A stretch of DNA of 64,000 nucleotides, taken from assembly GCF_041261205.1 (NCBI RefSeq), contig NZ_JBGCCH010000008.1, positions 186,001-250,000 of the forward strand, in the 5' to 3' direction. Position 1 is the first letter of the stretch; each line of letters opens with the position of its first letter. A model generated the notes under the pieces. The model worked only from the letters and a program-made list of their open reading frames with translations, searched no databases and was not told where the DNA came from. A program made the position numbers and the translations under genes. Origin of the DNA: Catenulispora sp. MAP5-51. GTDB lineage: Bacteria; Actinomycetota; Actinomycetes; Streptomycetales; Catenulisporaceae. This document shows positions 42,475 through 53,428 of the stretch, one piece after another.

Positions 42475-43434
42475 TCAGATCCGCGCGACCGTCTTCCCGC
42501 GCGCACCGCCGACAGCGTTGCGGGCCAGCGCTTCGGGGATCTCGTCGAACGCGATGGTCCGCTCGATCGGGACGGTGATCCGGCCGGAGGCGGCTTCGTC
42601 GGTGATGCGGGCGAGCAGCGCGGGCTTGTCCCGCATCATGAAGTTGGTGACGGCGATCCGTTCCGAGGCCAGCAGTTCCGGCGACGCGGTGAACGTCGCC
42701 GAGATCGCCGAGCCGCCGTCGCGCACCAGCGTTGAGTACGCGGTGAAGCGGGGCTGGTCGCGGGTCAGGTCCAGGAGGGCGTCGACGCCGTCGGGGTGGG
42801 ACTTGCGGACCAGTTCGGCGACGTCGTCGCGGCGGTAGTCAATGGTCTGCGACGCCCCGAGGTCGCGGATCCACGCGTCGGCGTCGGCGCGTGCCGTCGC
42901 GATGACCTCCGCTCCGCGTGCGGCGGCCAGCTGGACCGCGAAGACCCCCACGCCGCCGGTCGCGCCGACAATCAGAATCGAGCGGCCGGCGCCCAGGTTC
43001 ACGGCTTCGTCCAGCGTTTCCATGACGCCGAGCGCCGTCATGCCCGCGGTGGGGAGGGCGGCGGCGACGTCGGCCGACAGCGCGTCCGGGGTGTGCAGCA
43101 GGGCGCCGTGGCTGGGGGACTGCGCGAGGACGGCGTACTCGGCGAACGTGCCGCGGCCCAAGGGGGCGTCGAGGAACTGGCCGTGCACGAGGTCTCCCGG
43201 TGCGAACCCGCGCACGGCGGCGCCGACCTCCACGACCTGCCCGGCGCCGTCCACACCGAGCACCAGCGGCCGGGTCGTCGGCAGCGGCAGTCCGCCCTGC
43301 GCGATGTCCAGGTCGATCGGGTTGAGCGACGCGGCGGTCAGCCGGATCAGGATCTCCTCCGGGCCGGGGCTCGGGACCGGGACGTCCGCCGGGCCGGGGG
43401 TTCCGCCGATATCGGGTACTGCGATGGCGCGCAT
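42475..43434 (-). CDS. Quinone-oxidoreductase-like MDR protein (NADPH-dependent)
   Basis: The ATG follows AGGAG. The 319-residue protein has the MDR layout: a GroES-like N-terminal domain (LTAASLNPIDLDIAQGG, VLGVDGAGQVVEVG) and a Rossmann domain with VGATGGVGVFAVQLAAARGA. The zinc-binding cysteines of alcohol dehydrogenases are absent, which fits the quinone oxidoreductase branch. It is divergent from a LysR-type regulator, the usual arrangement for an inducible redox gene, and precedes the SnoaL-like gene on the same strand. Confidence 0.92.
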   Translation of the reverse strand: MRAIAVPDIGGTPGPADVPVPSPGPEEILIRLTAASLNPIDLDIAQGGLPLPTTRPLVLGVDGAGQVVEVGAAVRGFAPGDLVHGQFLDAPLGRGTFAEYAVLAQSPSHGALLHTPDALSADVAAALPTAGMTALGVMETLDEAVNLGAGRSILIVGATGGVGVFAVQLAAARGAEVIATARADADAWIRDLGASQTIDYRRDDVAELVRKSHPDGVDALLDLTRDQPRFTAYSTLVRDGGSAISATFTASPELLASERIAVTNFMMRDKPALLARITDEAASGRITVPIERTIAFDEIPEALARNAVGGARGKTVARI

Positions 43435-43535
43435 GGCGACTCCTGTTCGTTCGGCCCGCCTGGCTGCCCAGCTGCCCGGCGGATCCTCGGTGCTATTCAA
43501 GAAGCCAGTCAATCCGCGGCGGGCGAGCAGCTGAA

Positions 43536-43548
43536 GGACCGTTTCGGT
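43536..43548. promoter_or_regulatory. GACCG-ttt-CGGTC palindrome upstream of lysR-type gene
   Basis: This exact 5-bp inverted repeat lies 21 bp before the LysR-type ATG, in the 135-bp divergent gap to the MDR gene. It is a candidate autoregulatory site. It is short, so chance occurrence is possible in this GC-rich DNA. Confidence 0.3.
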
Positions 43549-43569
43549 CGCTGTTGATACCCTGGAGGT

Positions 43570-44469
43570 ATGAATGAGCTGGAAACGCGGCAGCTTCGGT
43601 ACTTCGTCGCGGTGGCCGAGGAGCTGAACTTCGGGCGCGCGGCGGAGCGGCTGGGGATGGCGCAACCGCCGCTGTCGCGCGCCATCCGCACGCTGGAACG
43701 GCAGCTCGGCGTCGCACTGCTGGAACGCACGACGCGCCGCGTGCAGCTCACGCCGTCCGGCGAAGTGCTGCTGCGCGACGCCCGAACCGCCCTGGACGCC
43801 GTCGCCGCGGCGGGGCGGCACGCGCAACACGCCGGCGAGACGGCGCCGCAGTTGCGCGTCACGCTGAAAGCGGACGTCGACGGCGGTCTGCTCCCGCGGA
43901 TCCTGGAGGCCTACGCGGCGCAGGACACCGGGCAGCCGGCGACGCTGGTGTTGGGACGCTATGGCGAACAGGCCGCGGCACTGCGCGACGGACGTGCCGA
44001 CGTCGGGCTGCTCCTGGATCCGGCCGACGCGCGAGGACTGGACTTCGAACCGCTGCGGAGCGAGCCGTTCCTGCTGGCGGTCGCGGCCGGCGACCCGCTC
44101 GCGCAGAACTCAGAGGTCTGTCTCGCCGATCTCGCCGGACGCACCATGCCCGGCGGGGAGCCGGCGGATCAGGGTCCTGTTCCGGAAGACCGGTGCGCCT
44201 TCGTCCAGCGGGAGCGATCGTCGTCCGCCTCCGACCTGCCCGAGATCTTCCGCCTGATCGAACTGGGCAGCATCGTCTGCTTCTTTCCGGCGTCCCTCAC
44301 CGACCGGTATCCGCGCCCTGACATCGTCTATCTGCCGGTCAAGGACCTGCCGCCGGCCACCCTGGCCGTCGCCTGGCCGCAGGACTCGCGCTCCCCGGCG
44401 GTCGCGGCGTTCGTGCGCGTGGCCACAAGGGTCGCAGAGGCTGCGGAGGTCGCGGCGAATCAGGGGTGA
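43570..44469 (+). CDS. LysR-family transcriptional regulator
   Basis: The ATG follows TGGAGG. The 299-residue protein starts with the LysR helix-turn-helix: LETRQLRYFVAVAEELNFGRAAERLGMAQPP and LSRAIRTLERQLGVALLERTTR. A substrate-binding domain follows, with VCFFPASLTDRYPRPDI near the C-terminus. It is divergent from the MDR oxidoreductase and SnoaL-like pair, its likely target. Its 3' end overlaps the convergent lipoprotein gene by 10 bp. Confidence 0.94.
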   Translation: MNELETRQLRYFVAVAEELNFGRAAERLGMAQPPLSRAIRTLERQLGVALLERTTRRVQLTPSGEVLLRDARTALDAVAAAGRHAQHAGETAPQLRVTLKADVDGGLLPRILEAYAAQDTGQPATLVLGRYGEQAAALRDGRADVGLLLDPADARGLDFEPLRSEPFLLAVAAGDPLAQNSEVCLADLAGRTMPGGEPADQGPVPEDRCAFVQRERSSSASDLPEIFRLIELGSIVCFFPASLTDRYPRPDIVYLPVKDLPPATLAVAWPQDSRSPAVAAFVRVATRVAEAAEVAANQG

Positions 44470-44972
44470 TAGATCTCCTGCAGCGCGGTGATCTCGTGCT
44501 GCGGGTCGTCCTGGTAGTAGAAGTACGGCGTGTTGACGACCTGGTGCGACACGAGCCAGGCCGCGTTGACGGTCTGCAGGTTGTTGTCCGGCGCCAGGAC
44601 ATGGATCTGTGCGCCGGCGCGGACCGGGTAGGAGTCGGTGCGGACCGTGGTGTAGTCGACGTCCTCGTCGTTGACCGGGTCCACCGAGCAGCTCACGATC
44701 GTGACGCTCACCTGGACGCCGTCCTGGGTCGTCTGCGCCGAGTCCAGCTTGAGGAAACCGCTCATCGCCGTGGGGTGGGAGCACGGCTTGCGGCCGCTGG
44801 TGTCGGTCGAGGAGGAGGCGGCCGAGGAGGGAGCCGTCGAAGCCGGAGCGGCAGCCGGAGCCGTGGAGACCGAAGCGGCCGACGCGGTCGGAGCCGCGCT
44901 CGAACCGCACGCGGCGCACAGCATGATCGCGGCGGAACCCGTCAGCAGGGCAGCACTACGACGGCGCTTCAT
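44460..44972 (-). CDS. Putative secreted lipoprotein
   Basis: The 170-residue precursor has a basic start (MKRRRSAALL), a hydrophobic core and a lipobox LCAAC, so the mature protein should be lipid-anchored outside the membrane. A linker of about 45 residues rich in Ala, Ser, Thr and Pro follows. The folded part has two Cys (PCSHPTAM and VSCSVDP) that could form a disulfide and a beta-rich stretch with DYTTVRTDSYPV. It resembles DUF4352-like extracellular domains in general pattern, but I do not recognise it with certainty. ATG at 44972 is chosen because it places the basic signal-peptide residues first. Confidence 0.75.
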   Translation of the reverse strand: MKRRRSAALLTGSAAIMLCAACGSSAAPTASAASVSTAPAAAPASTAPSSAASSSTDTSGRKPCSHPTAMSGFLKLDSAQTTQDGVQVSVTIVSCSVDPVNDEDVDYTTVRTDSYPVRAGAQIHVLAPDNNLQTVNAAWLVSHQVVNTPYFYYQDDPQHEITALQEIYHP

Positions 44973-45118
44973 CTCAGACTCCAGTGTCAACGCTCTCAGG
45001 GAAACCGGGGACGCCAGAGCCACGTCAAGAATTTCCTCGCCCCGAAGCGCCGATGCTACCAACCGCGAAGTGGCGTCCCGGGATCTCGTTGAGGTTGCCG
45101 CCGTCCCCTCCATAGACG

Positions 45119-45157
45119 CCGTGGAGGGCCCCTGCGTTGCACAGGGGCCCTCCACGG
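45119..45157. terminator. Perfect 16-bp stem-loop between the lipoprotein and GH63-like genes
   Basis: CCGTGGAGGGCCCCTG (45119-45134) pairs completely with 45142-45157 around a 7-nt loop. It lies 11 bp after the stop of the minus-strand glucosidase gene, where it should terminate that transcript before the promoter of the lipoprotein gene. A run of five T residues precedes it on the minus strand rather than following it. Confidence 0.75.
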
Positions 45158-45168
45158 AAAAAGCCGGC

Positions 45169-47880
<2,712 letters not shown>

Positions 47881-47937
47881 CGTGCCCTCGCGTTCCTTGG
47901 GTACCGTTGCGGTTCGACCCTACGCAGCCGTTACGAA

Positions 47938-49992
47938 ATGCGCGCGATAACGACCACTGCGAATATGGCGGTCGTGGCGATCTCCAACCCGTACGTTCTG
48001 GGTACCCGTGTATGCGGCGACCTCTCCGAGGGCGCGGGCCGGGAATGGCTCGTACCCGATGGAGCCGGCGGTTATGCCATGGGTACTGCGAGCGGGCTCC
48101 GGACCCGCAGGTATCACGCTCTGTTAGCGGTTGCCGAGAACGGTGGCAGCGCGCGCCGCGTGGGCCTGGCCGCCCTGGACCCGGTGCTCGTCCTGCCCTC
48201 GGGAGCCGAGGTGCGGCTGGCCGTGCACGAATGGGCCTCCGGCGCGATCGCCCCGGACGGCCACACCCTGCTGGAGAGCTTCACCCTGGAGCACGGCCTG
48301 CCGCGCTGGCGCTGGCGCGTCGGCGACACCGTGCTGGAGGCCGAACTGGCCGCCGTGCACGGCCGGCCCGCCTACGGGTACGTCTACCGCCTGCTCGCCG
48401 GCGGCCCGGTGACGCTTCGGGTCGAAGCCCTGTGCACCTGGCGCGACCAGCACGGCGACCGCTTCGCCGGCGGCGGGGACCTCCGGCAGAGCCCGACCAC
48501 CGACGGCGTGGTCATCGAGGATGCCTATCGCCTGGCCGGCCCCGGCTGGAGCGCCGCCGGCCAGTGGTACCACGACGTGCACCTGCGCGAGGAGGCCGCA
48601 CGCGGGCTCGGGGCGCGCGAGGACCTGTGGTTCGCCGGCTCCTTCTCCGCGCCGCTGGCCGAACCCGGGGCGAAGATGCAGCTCACGGCCTGGGCCGGCG
48701 GCCCGGACGAGCTGGACGCGGTGCCGCCGCCGGCTTCGCGGATCGTCGAGGCCGCCCGCGACCGGGCCGTCGCGATCCAGGCCAAGGGCTCGAACCCGGT
48801 CGCCTCCCAGCTGCTGCTGGCCGCCGACGCCTTCGTCATAGCCCGAACGGCTGACGGCGGCGGCAGCGTGCCGGACGTGATCGCCGGCTACCCCTGGTTC
48901 GGGACGTGGTCGCGGGACACGATGATCTCCTACGACGGCCTGTTCCTCAGTGCCCAGCGCCCCGACGAAGGCCGCGAGCTGCTGCGCGCCCACGCCGCGA
49001 CGCTGTCCGAGGGCATGCTCGCCAACACGGCCGACACCGGCTCGGTCGAGTACAACACCTCGGACGCCACCTTGTGGTTCGTGCACGCGATCGGCCGGCA
49101 CGTGGCCGTCACCGGCGACACCGACCTGGCCGCCGAGCTGGCCCCGGCGCTGGAGACGGTCCTTCAGGCGCACCTGGACGGCACCCGCTACGGCATCCGG
49201 GTGGACCCCGCCGATTCGCTGCTGACCCAGGGCGCCGAGGGGTACGCCCTGACCTGGATGGACGCCCGAGTCGACGGTCGGCCGACAACGCAACGCAGCG
49301 GCAAGGCCGTGGAGATCAATGCCCTGTGGATCAACGCTCTGGGGACCGTCGCCGACCTGTGGAAGGCGGTCGGCCGGGACGCGAACGGCATCCTGCAGCG
49401 ACGCGAGGCCGCAGCCACCTCGTTCCGCCGCCGGTTCCCCAACCCCGAGTGCGGGCTCTACGACGTCGTGGACGGCCCGGCCGGCGACGACGCCGCGCTG
49501 CGCCCCAACCAGCTGCTCGCCTACAGCCTCCCCTACGCGCCGCTGCGCGGGCAGGCTTTGGCCCCGATCGTCGGTGAGAAGCTGATGACGCCGCTGGGTC
49601 TGCGCACCCTGTCCCCGGACGATCCCGCTTATCAGCCGCACCATCGCGGATCCTCCGAGCAGCGCGACGCCGCCTACCACCAGGGCACCGCGTGGCCGTG
49701 GTTGCTCGGGCCCTATCGGGATGCCGTCGCCGCGGCCGGCGGTCCGGCCGGCTCCGGTGGTTCGGGTGGTTCGGGTGGTTCGGGCGGCTCCGGCGGTTCT
49801 GGCGGCTCCGGTGGCTCGGGCGGCACGGTGTTCGGCGGACTGCCCGGCCACCTCGGCGAGGCCGGCCTGGGCTCGGTCTCCGAGACCGCCGACGGCGCCG
49901 CGCCGCACGTCACCACCGGCTGTCCGTTCCAGGCCTGGTCCGTGGCCGAGTCCTTGCGGGGCTGGATCTTGAAGAACTCCGACTGCACATGA
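47938..49992 (+). CDS. Glycogen debranching enzyme (amylo-alpha-1,6-glucosidase type)
   Basis: The product has the N-terminal domain of this family (EWLVPDGAGGYAMGTASGLRTRRYHALL) and the GDE C-terminal (alpha/alpha)6 domain (YPWFGTWSRDTMISYDGLFL, LTWMDARVDGRPTTQRSGKAVEINALW, YHQGTAWPWLLGPY). It hydrolyses alpha-1,6 branch glucose in glycogen. A Gly-Ser spacer of 25 residues interrupts the protein near residue 605, just after the last catalytic-domain block. The start is uncertain: ATG 47938 and ATG 47965 both lack a clear ribosome site. It is the first gene of an operon with the GT4 enzyme and GlgB, and divergent from the GH63-like gene. Confidence 0.9.
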   Translation: MRAITTTANMAVVAISNPYVLGTRVCGDLSEGAGREWLVPDGAGGYAMGTASGLRTRRYHALLAVAENGGSARRVGLAALDPVLVLPSGAEVRLAVHEWASGAIAPDGHTLLESFTLEHGLPRWRWRVGDTVLEAELAAVHGRPAYGYVYRLLAGGPVTLRVEALCTWRDQHGDRFAGGGDLRQSPTTDGVVIEDAYRLAGPGWSAAGQWYHDVHLREEAARGLGAREDLWFAGSFSAPLAEPGAKMQLTAWAGGPDELDAVPPPASRIVEAARDRAVAIQAKGSNPVASQLLLAADAFVIARTADGGGSVPDVIAGYPWFGTWSRDTMISYDGLFLSAQRPDEGRELLRAHAATLSEGMLANTADTGSVEYNTSDATLWFVHAIGRHVAVTGDTDLAAELAPALETVLQAHLDGTRYGIRVDPADSLLTQGAEGYALTWMDARVDGRPTTQRSGKAVEINALWINALGTVADLWKAVGRDANGILQRREAAATSFRRRFPNPECGLYDVVDGPAGDDAALRPNQLLAYSLPYAPLRGQALAPIVGEKLMTPLGLRTLSPDDPAYQPHHRGSSEQRDAAYHQGTAWPWLLGPYRDAVAAAGGPAGSGGSGGSGGSGGSGGSGGSGGSGGTVFGGLPGHLGEAGLGSVSETADGAAPHVTTGCPFQAWSVAESLRGWILKNSDCT
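49750..49824 (+). repeat. Gly-Ser codon repeat inside the debranching enzyme
   Basis: Twenty-five codons encode eight Ser residues separated by Gly-Gly, built from variants of GGTGGTTCG. The synonymous drift (TCC, TCG, TCT; GGT, GGC) shows it is not a single fresh slippage event. It encodes a flexible linker within the C-terminal domain. Confidence 0.9.
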
Positions 49993-50024
49993 ACCACCAA
50001 GCACAATCAAGGGGAGCAACGCCA

Positions 50025-51419
50025 ATGTCCGCACCGGTGCGCGAGCTGACGATCACCAAAGAGGCCAACGACGCCATGGCGGTGGTGCGGACCACGGTGC
50101 CCGCCCCGCCCCGGCCCGCGTCCCGGAGCCTGCGGATACTGATGCTGTCCTGGGAGTACCCGCCGGTGGTGGTCGGGGGCCTGGGCCGGCACGTGCACGC
50201 CCTGGCCCGCAACCTGGTCCGGGCCGGCCACCAGGTGACGGTCGCGACCCGGCACGCGCCCGGCGCGCCGCTGGACGAGATCGTCGAGGGGGTCCGGGTC
50301 GTCCGCGCACCGGCCGACCCGCCGATGATCCCCCTGGACACCCCGCACCTGCTGGCCTGGACGATGGCCTTCAACCACACCCTGACCCGCGCCGCCCTGC
50401 ACGCCGCCGACTCCGGCGAGTACGACCTGGTCCACGCCCACGACTGGCTGGTCACCCACACCGCGATCACCATGCGGGACCACCTGCGCGTCCCCCTGGT
50501 GGCCACCGTGCACGCCACCGAGGCCGGCCGCCACCAGGGCTGGCTGCCCGGCGACCTGAACCGCGCGATCCACTCGGTCGAGTGCTGGCTCGGGGCGGAG
50601 GCCGAGCGAGTACTGGTGTGCTCCAAGTACATGGGCCGCGAGGTGGACGCGCTGCTCGGCGTCCCGGAGGCCAAGACCGCCGTCATCCCCAACGGCGTCG
50701 ACCTGCCCCGCTGGTCCCCGAACCCGGCCGAGGTGGCGGCCATGCGCTCGCGCTACGCCGGCGACGGGCCGCTGATCGGCTTCGCCGGCCGGCTGGTCTA
50801 TGAAAAGGGTGTGCAACATCTGCTGCACGCCGTGCCCGAACTGCGCCGCCGCCACCCGGGACTGCGCGTGGTGATCGCCGGCGACGGACCGCAGCGCGCG
50901 GAGCTGGAAGCCACCGCCGGCCGCCTGGACCTGCACCACGAGGTCAGCTTCACCGGCTTCGTCCCGGCCCGCGGCCTGTCCTCGACCATGGCCTCCACCG
51001 ACGCGATGGTCGTGCCGAGCATCTACGAGCCCTTCGGCCTGGTCGCCCTGGAGGCCGCGGCGGCCGGCGCGCCGCTGGCGGTGTCCAAGACCGGCGGCCT
51101 GGCCGAGATCGTCGAGCCCGGCGTGACCGGCCTGCGCTTCCCGGTGCGCGACGCCGACGCGGTGGCCGAGTCGGTCAGCTCCCTGCTCAGCGACCGCGAG
51201 TCGGCGCGCGCCATGGCCGACGCCGCGCGCACGATGGTGCGGGAGCGCTACGGCTGGGACGACGTCGCCGTGGCCACGGCCGGGGTGTACGCGAACGTGG
51301 TCGGCGGTCCCAAGGCGAAGCGGCCCGCGAACCTGTGGCGCAGCCCGTCGGTCATCGACCCGGAGCCGCTGCGCATTCCCGAGGGCAATCTGCTGGAATC
51401 GGCGGGGCTGCTGCCGTGA
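50025..51419 (+). CDS. GT4 alpha-glucosyltransferase, Rv3032/glycogen-synthase-like
   Basis: The ATG follows AAGGGGAG. The 464-residue protein starts its GT-B fold with RILMLSWEYPPVVVGGLGRHVHALA, followed by LVHAHDWLVTH, VATVHATEAGRHQGW and VIPNGVDLPRW. The C-terminal domain has GFAGRLVYEKGVQHLL and the nucleotide-sugar motif PSIYEPFGLVALEAAAAG (E-x7-E). This block pattern is that of the mycobacterial Rv3032 group, which elongates alpha-1,4-glucans. It sits between the debranching enzyme and GlgB and overlaps GlgB by 4 bp (GTGA), which supports glycogen or methylglucose-polysaccharide-like glucan synthesis. Confidence 0.92.
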   Translation: MSAPVRELTITKEANDAMAVVRTTVPAPPRPASRSLRILMLSWEYPPVVVGGLGRHVHALARNLVRAGHQVTVATRHAPGAPLDEIVEGVRVVRAPADPPMIPLDTPHLLAWTMAFNHTLTRAALHAADSGEYDLVHAHDWLVTHTAITMRDHLRVPLVATVHATEAGRHQGWLPGDLNRAIHSVECWLGAEAERVLVCSKYMGREVDALLGVPEAKTAVIPNGVDLPRWSPNPAEVAAMRSRYAGDGPLIGFAGRLVYEKGVQHLLHAVPELRRRHPGLRVVIAGDGPQRAELEATAGRLDLHHEVSFTGFVPARGLSSTMASTDAMVVPSIYEPFGLVALEAAAAGAPLAVSKTGGLAEIVEPGVTGLRFPVRDADAVAESVSSLLSDRESARAMADAARTMVRERYGWDDVAVATAGVYANVVGGPKAKRPANLWRSPSVIDPEPLRIPEGNLLESAGLLP

Positions 51420-53368
51420 CCTGGAACGCGGGAACGATCGAGCGGTCCGGCGGCGGGGTGCGCTCGCAAGCTGCCGGGCAGTCGGCGTCGGCTGTGTTGG
51501 ATGTGTCGGACTTGTCGGCGGCGTCGGCACAGCCGGCAACGTCGGCCCCGTCCGACGAGTCGCGCTACTGGCGGCGCTTCGGCGCGCACGCGCAAGGCCA
51601 CGGCGTCCAGTTCGCGGTCTGGGCGCCGAACGCCCAGCAGGTGAACGTCGAGGGCGACTTCAACGACTGGAATCCGCGCCGCGGCGTCGAACTGCGGCGC
51701 GACGAGTCCGGCCGCTGGTCCGGCTTCGCGCCCGACGCCCGGCCCGGCCACCGCTACAAGTACAAGATCCTGGGCCGCGACGGGGTGTGGCGGCTGAAGG
51801 CCGACCCGGTGGCGTTCGCCGCCGAGACCCCGCCGGCCTCGGCCTCGGTGGTGTTCGCCTCCGGACACCAGTGGGGCGACGAGGAGTGGATGGCCCGCCG
51901 CCACACCGGCGAGCGCTTCTCCTTCAACGAGCCGATGGCGGTGTACGAGGTGCACCTGGCCTCCTGGCGTCCCGGCCTGTCCTACGACGACCTGGCCGAG
52001 CAGCTGGTCGGACACGTGGCGGGCCTGGGGTTCACGCACGTGGAGTTCCTGCCGGTCATGGAGCACCCGTTCGGCGGATCGTGGGGCTACCAGACCACCG
52101 GCTTCTTCGCCCCGACCGCCCGCCTCGGCGACCCCGACGGCCTGCGCCGCCTCATCGACGCCTTCCACCAGGCCGGCATCGCGGTGATCCTGGACTGGGT
52201 ACCGGCACACTTCCCGCGCGACGACTGGGCCCTGGCCTGGTTCGACGGGGCCGCGCTGTACGAGCACCCCGACCCCCGGCGCGGCGAGCACCCGGACTGG
52301 GGCAGCCTGATCTTCGACTTCGGACACCCCGACGTCCAGAACTTCCTGATCGGCAGCGCCCTGTACTGGATCGAGGAGTTCCACGCCGACGGCCTCCGCG
52401 TCGACGCGGTGTCCTCGATGCTGTTCCTGGACTACTCGCGAGCGCCGGGCACCTGGGAGCCGAACTGCTTCGGCGGGAACGCCAACCTGCAGGCCCTGGA
52501 CTTCATCAAGATGCTGACCAACGAGGTCCACCACCGGCACCCCTCGGTGGTCATGGCCGCCGAGGAGTCGGCGGCCTGGCCCGGGGTCACGCACCCGGTC
52601 GCGGACAACGGGCTCGGGTTCGACGTGAAGTGGAACCTGGGGTGGATGAACGACACCCTGGAATGCCTGACGATCGAACCGCTGTTCCGGCGCTACCACT
52701 TCGACGAGCTCCGTCGGCCGTCGTCCTACGCGTTCATGGAACACGACCTGCTGCCGTTGTCGCACGACGAGGTCGTGCACGGCAAGGGATCGCTGGCCGG
52801 CAAGCTGCCGGGCTGGCGCGGCCCGCAGAAGGACGGACTGCGCGGCCTGCTGGCCTACCAGTGGGCCTTCCCCGGCAAGAACCTGGTGTTCATGGGCGCC
52901 GAGTTCGCACAGCGCGGCGAGTGGAGCGAGCAGTGGGGGCTGGACTGGGCCGACGCTGCGGATGGTGACGGCGTCACCCGTCTGGTCGCCGACATGAACC
53001 GGCGTTATCAGGAGCACCCGGCGCTGTGGTCGCGGGACGACGATCCGTCCGGCACGCACTGGGGTACTGCCGATGCTGACGCGAACCTGATCAGCTTCGT
53101 CCGCTACGGCCGCGACGGGGATGCCGTGGTCTGCATCGCGAACTTCTCCGGCCATGAGGTGCGCGACCGGCGGATCGGGCTGCCTTGGGGCGGGACGTGG
53201 CAGGAGGTGCTGAACACCGATGCGGCGTTCTACGACGGTGGCGGCGCCGGGAACCTGGGGACGGTCACGGCCGATGCGGGGCGGGGGGAGGACTGGCTGC
53301 CGGCTTCGGGGGTGGTGACGGTTGGGGCGTACGCGACGGTGTGGCTGGCCGGGAAGCACGAAGGCTGA
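51416..53368 (+). CDS. glgB: 1,4-alpha-glucan branching enzyme
   Basis: This 650-residue GH13 enzyme has an N-terminal CBM48 module (VQFAVWAPNAQQVNVEGDFNDWN) and the catalytic barrel with GLGFTHVEFLPVMEHPF, VILDWVPAHFP, FHADGLRVDAVSSMLFLDY (nucleophile Asp), MAAEES (acid/base Glu) and LSHDEVVHGK (transition-state Asp). It transfers alpha-1,4 segments to alpha-1,6 branch points. The first 45 residues are a Ser/Ala-rich extension without recognised function. GTG overlaps the stop of the upstream glucosyltransferase, so the two are translationally coupled. Confidence 0.96.
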   Translation: MTWNAGTIERSGGGVRSQAAGQSASAVLDVSDLSAASAQPATSAPSDESRYWRRFGAHAQGHGVQFAVWAPNAQQVNVEGDFNDWNPRRGVELRRDESGRWSGFAPDARPGHRYKYKILGRDGVWRLKADPVAFAAETPPASASVVFASGHQWGDEEWMARRHTGERFSFNEPMAVYEVHLASWRPGLSYDDLAEQLVGHVAGLGFTHVEFLPVMEHPFGGSWGYQTTGFFAPTARLGDPDGLRRLIDAFHQAGIAVILDWVPAHFPRDDWALAWFDGAALYEHPDPRRGEHPDWGSLIFDFGHPDVQNFLIGSALYWIEEFHADGLRVDAVSSMLFLDYSRAPGTWEPNCFGGNANLQALDFIKMLTNEVHHRHPSVVMAAEESAAWPGVTHPVADNGLGFDVKWNLGWMNDTLECLTIEPLFRRYHFDELRRPSSYAFMEHDLLPLSHDEVVHGKGSLAGKLPGWRGPQKDGLRGLLAYQWAFPGKNLVFMGAEFAQRGEWSEQWGLDWADAADGDGVTRLVADMNRRYQEHPALWSRDDDPSGTHWGTADADANLISFVRYGRDGDAVVCIANFSGHEVRDRRIGLPWGGTWQEVLNTDAAFYDGGGAGNLGTVTADAGRGEDWLPASGVVTVGAYATVWLAGKHEG

Positions 53369-53390
53369 TGCGGTCCCGTTCATAGCCGAG

Positions 53391-53421
53391 GGCGCGCGCC
53401 GGTCGTTACTCGGCGCGCGCC
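53391..53421. terminator. Bidirectional hairpin between glgB and the convergent gene
   Basis: GGCGCGCGCCG (53391-53401) and CGGCGCGCGCC (53411-53421) form a perfect 11-bp stem with a 9-nt loop. It lies 22 bp after the glgB stop and 8 bp after the stop of the convergent minus-strand gene, so it can serve both. Confidence 0.75.
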
Positions 53422-53428
53422 GACAGCT

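Noticed and set aside
51248-53383. A 711-codon minus-strand open frame opposite glgB, and a 636-codon one at 48124-50034
   Set aside because: The opposite strand encodes GlgB and the debranching enzyme with catalytic motifs in place.
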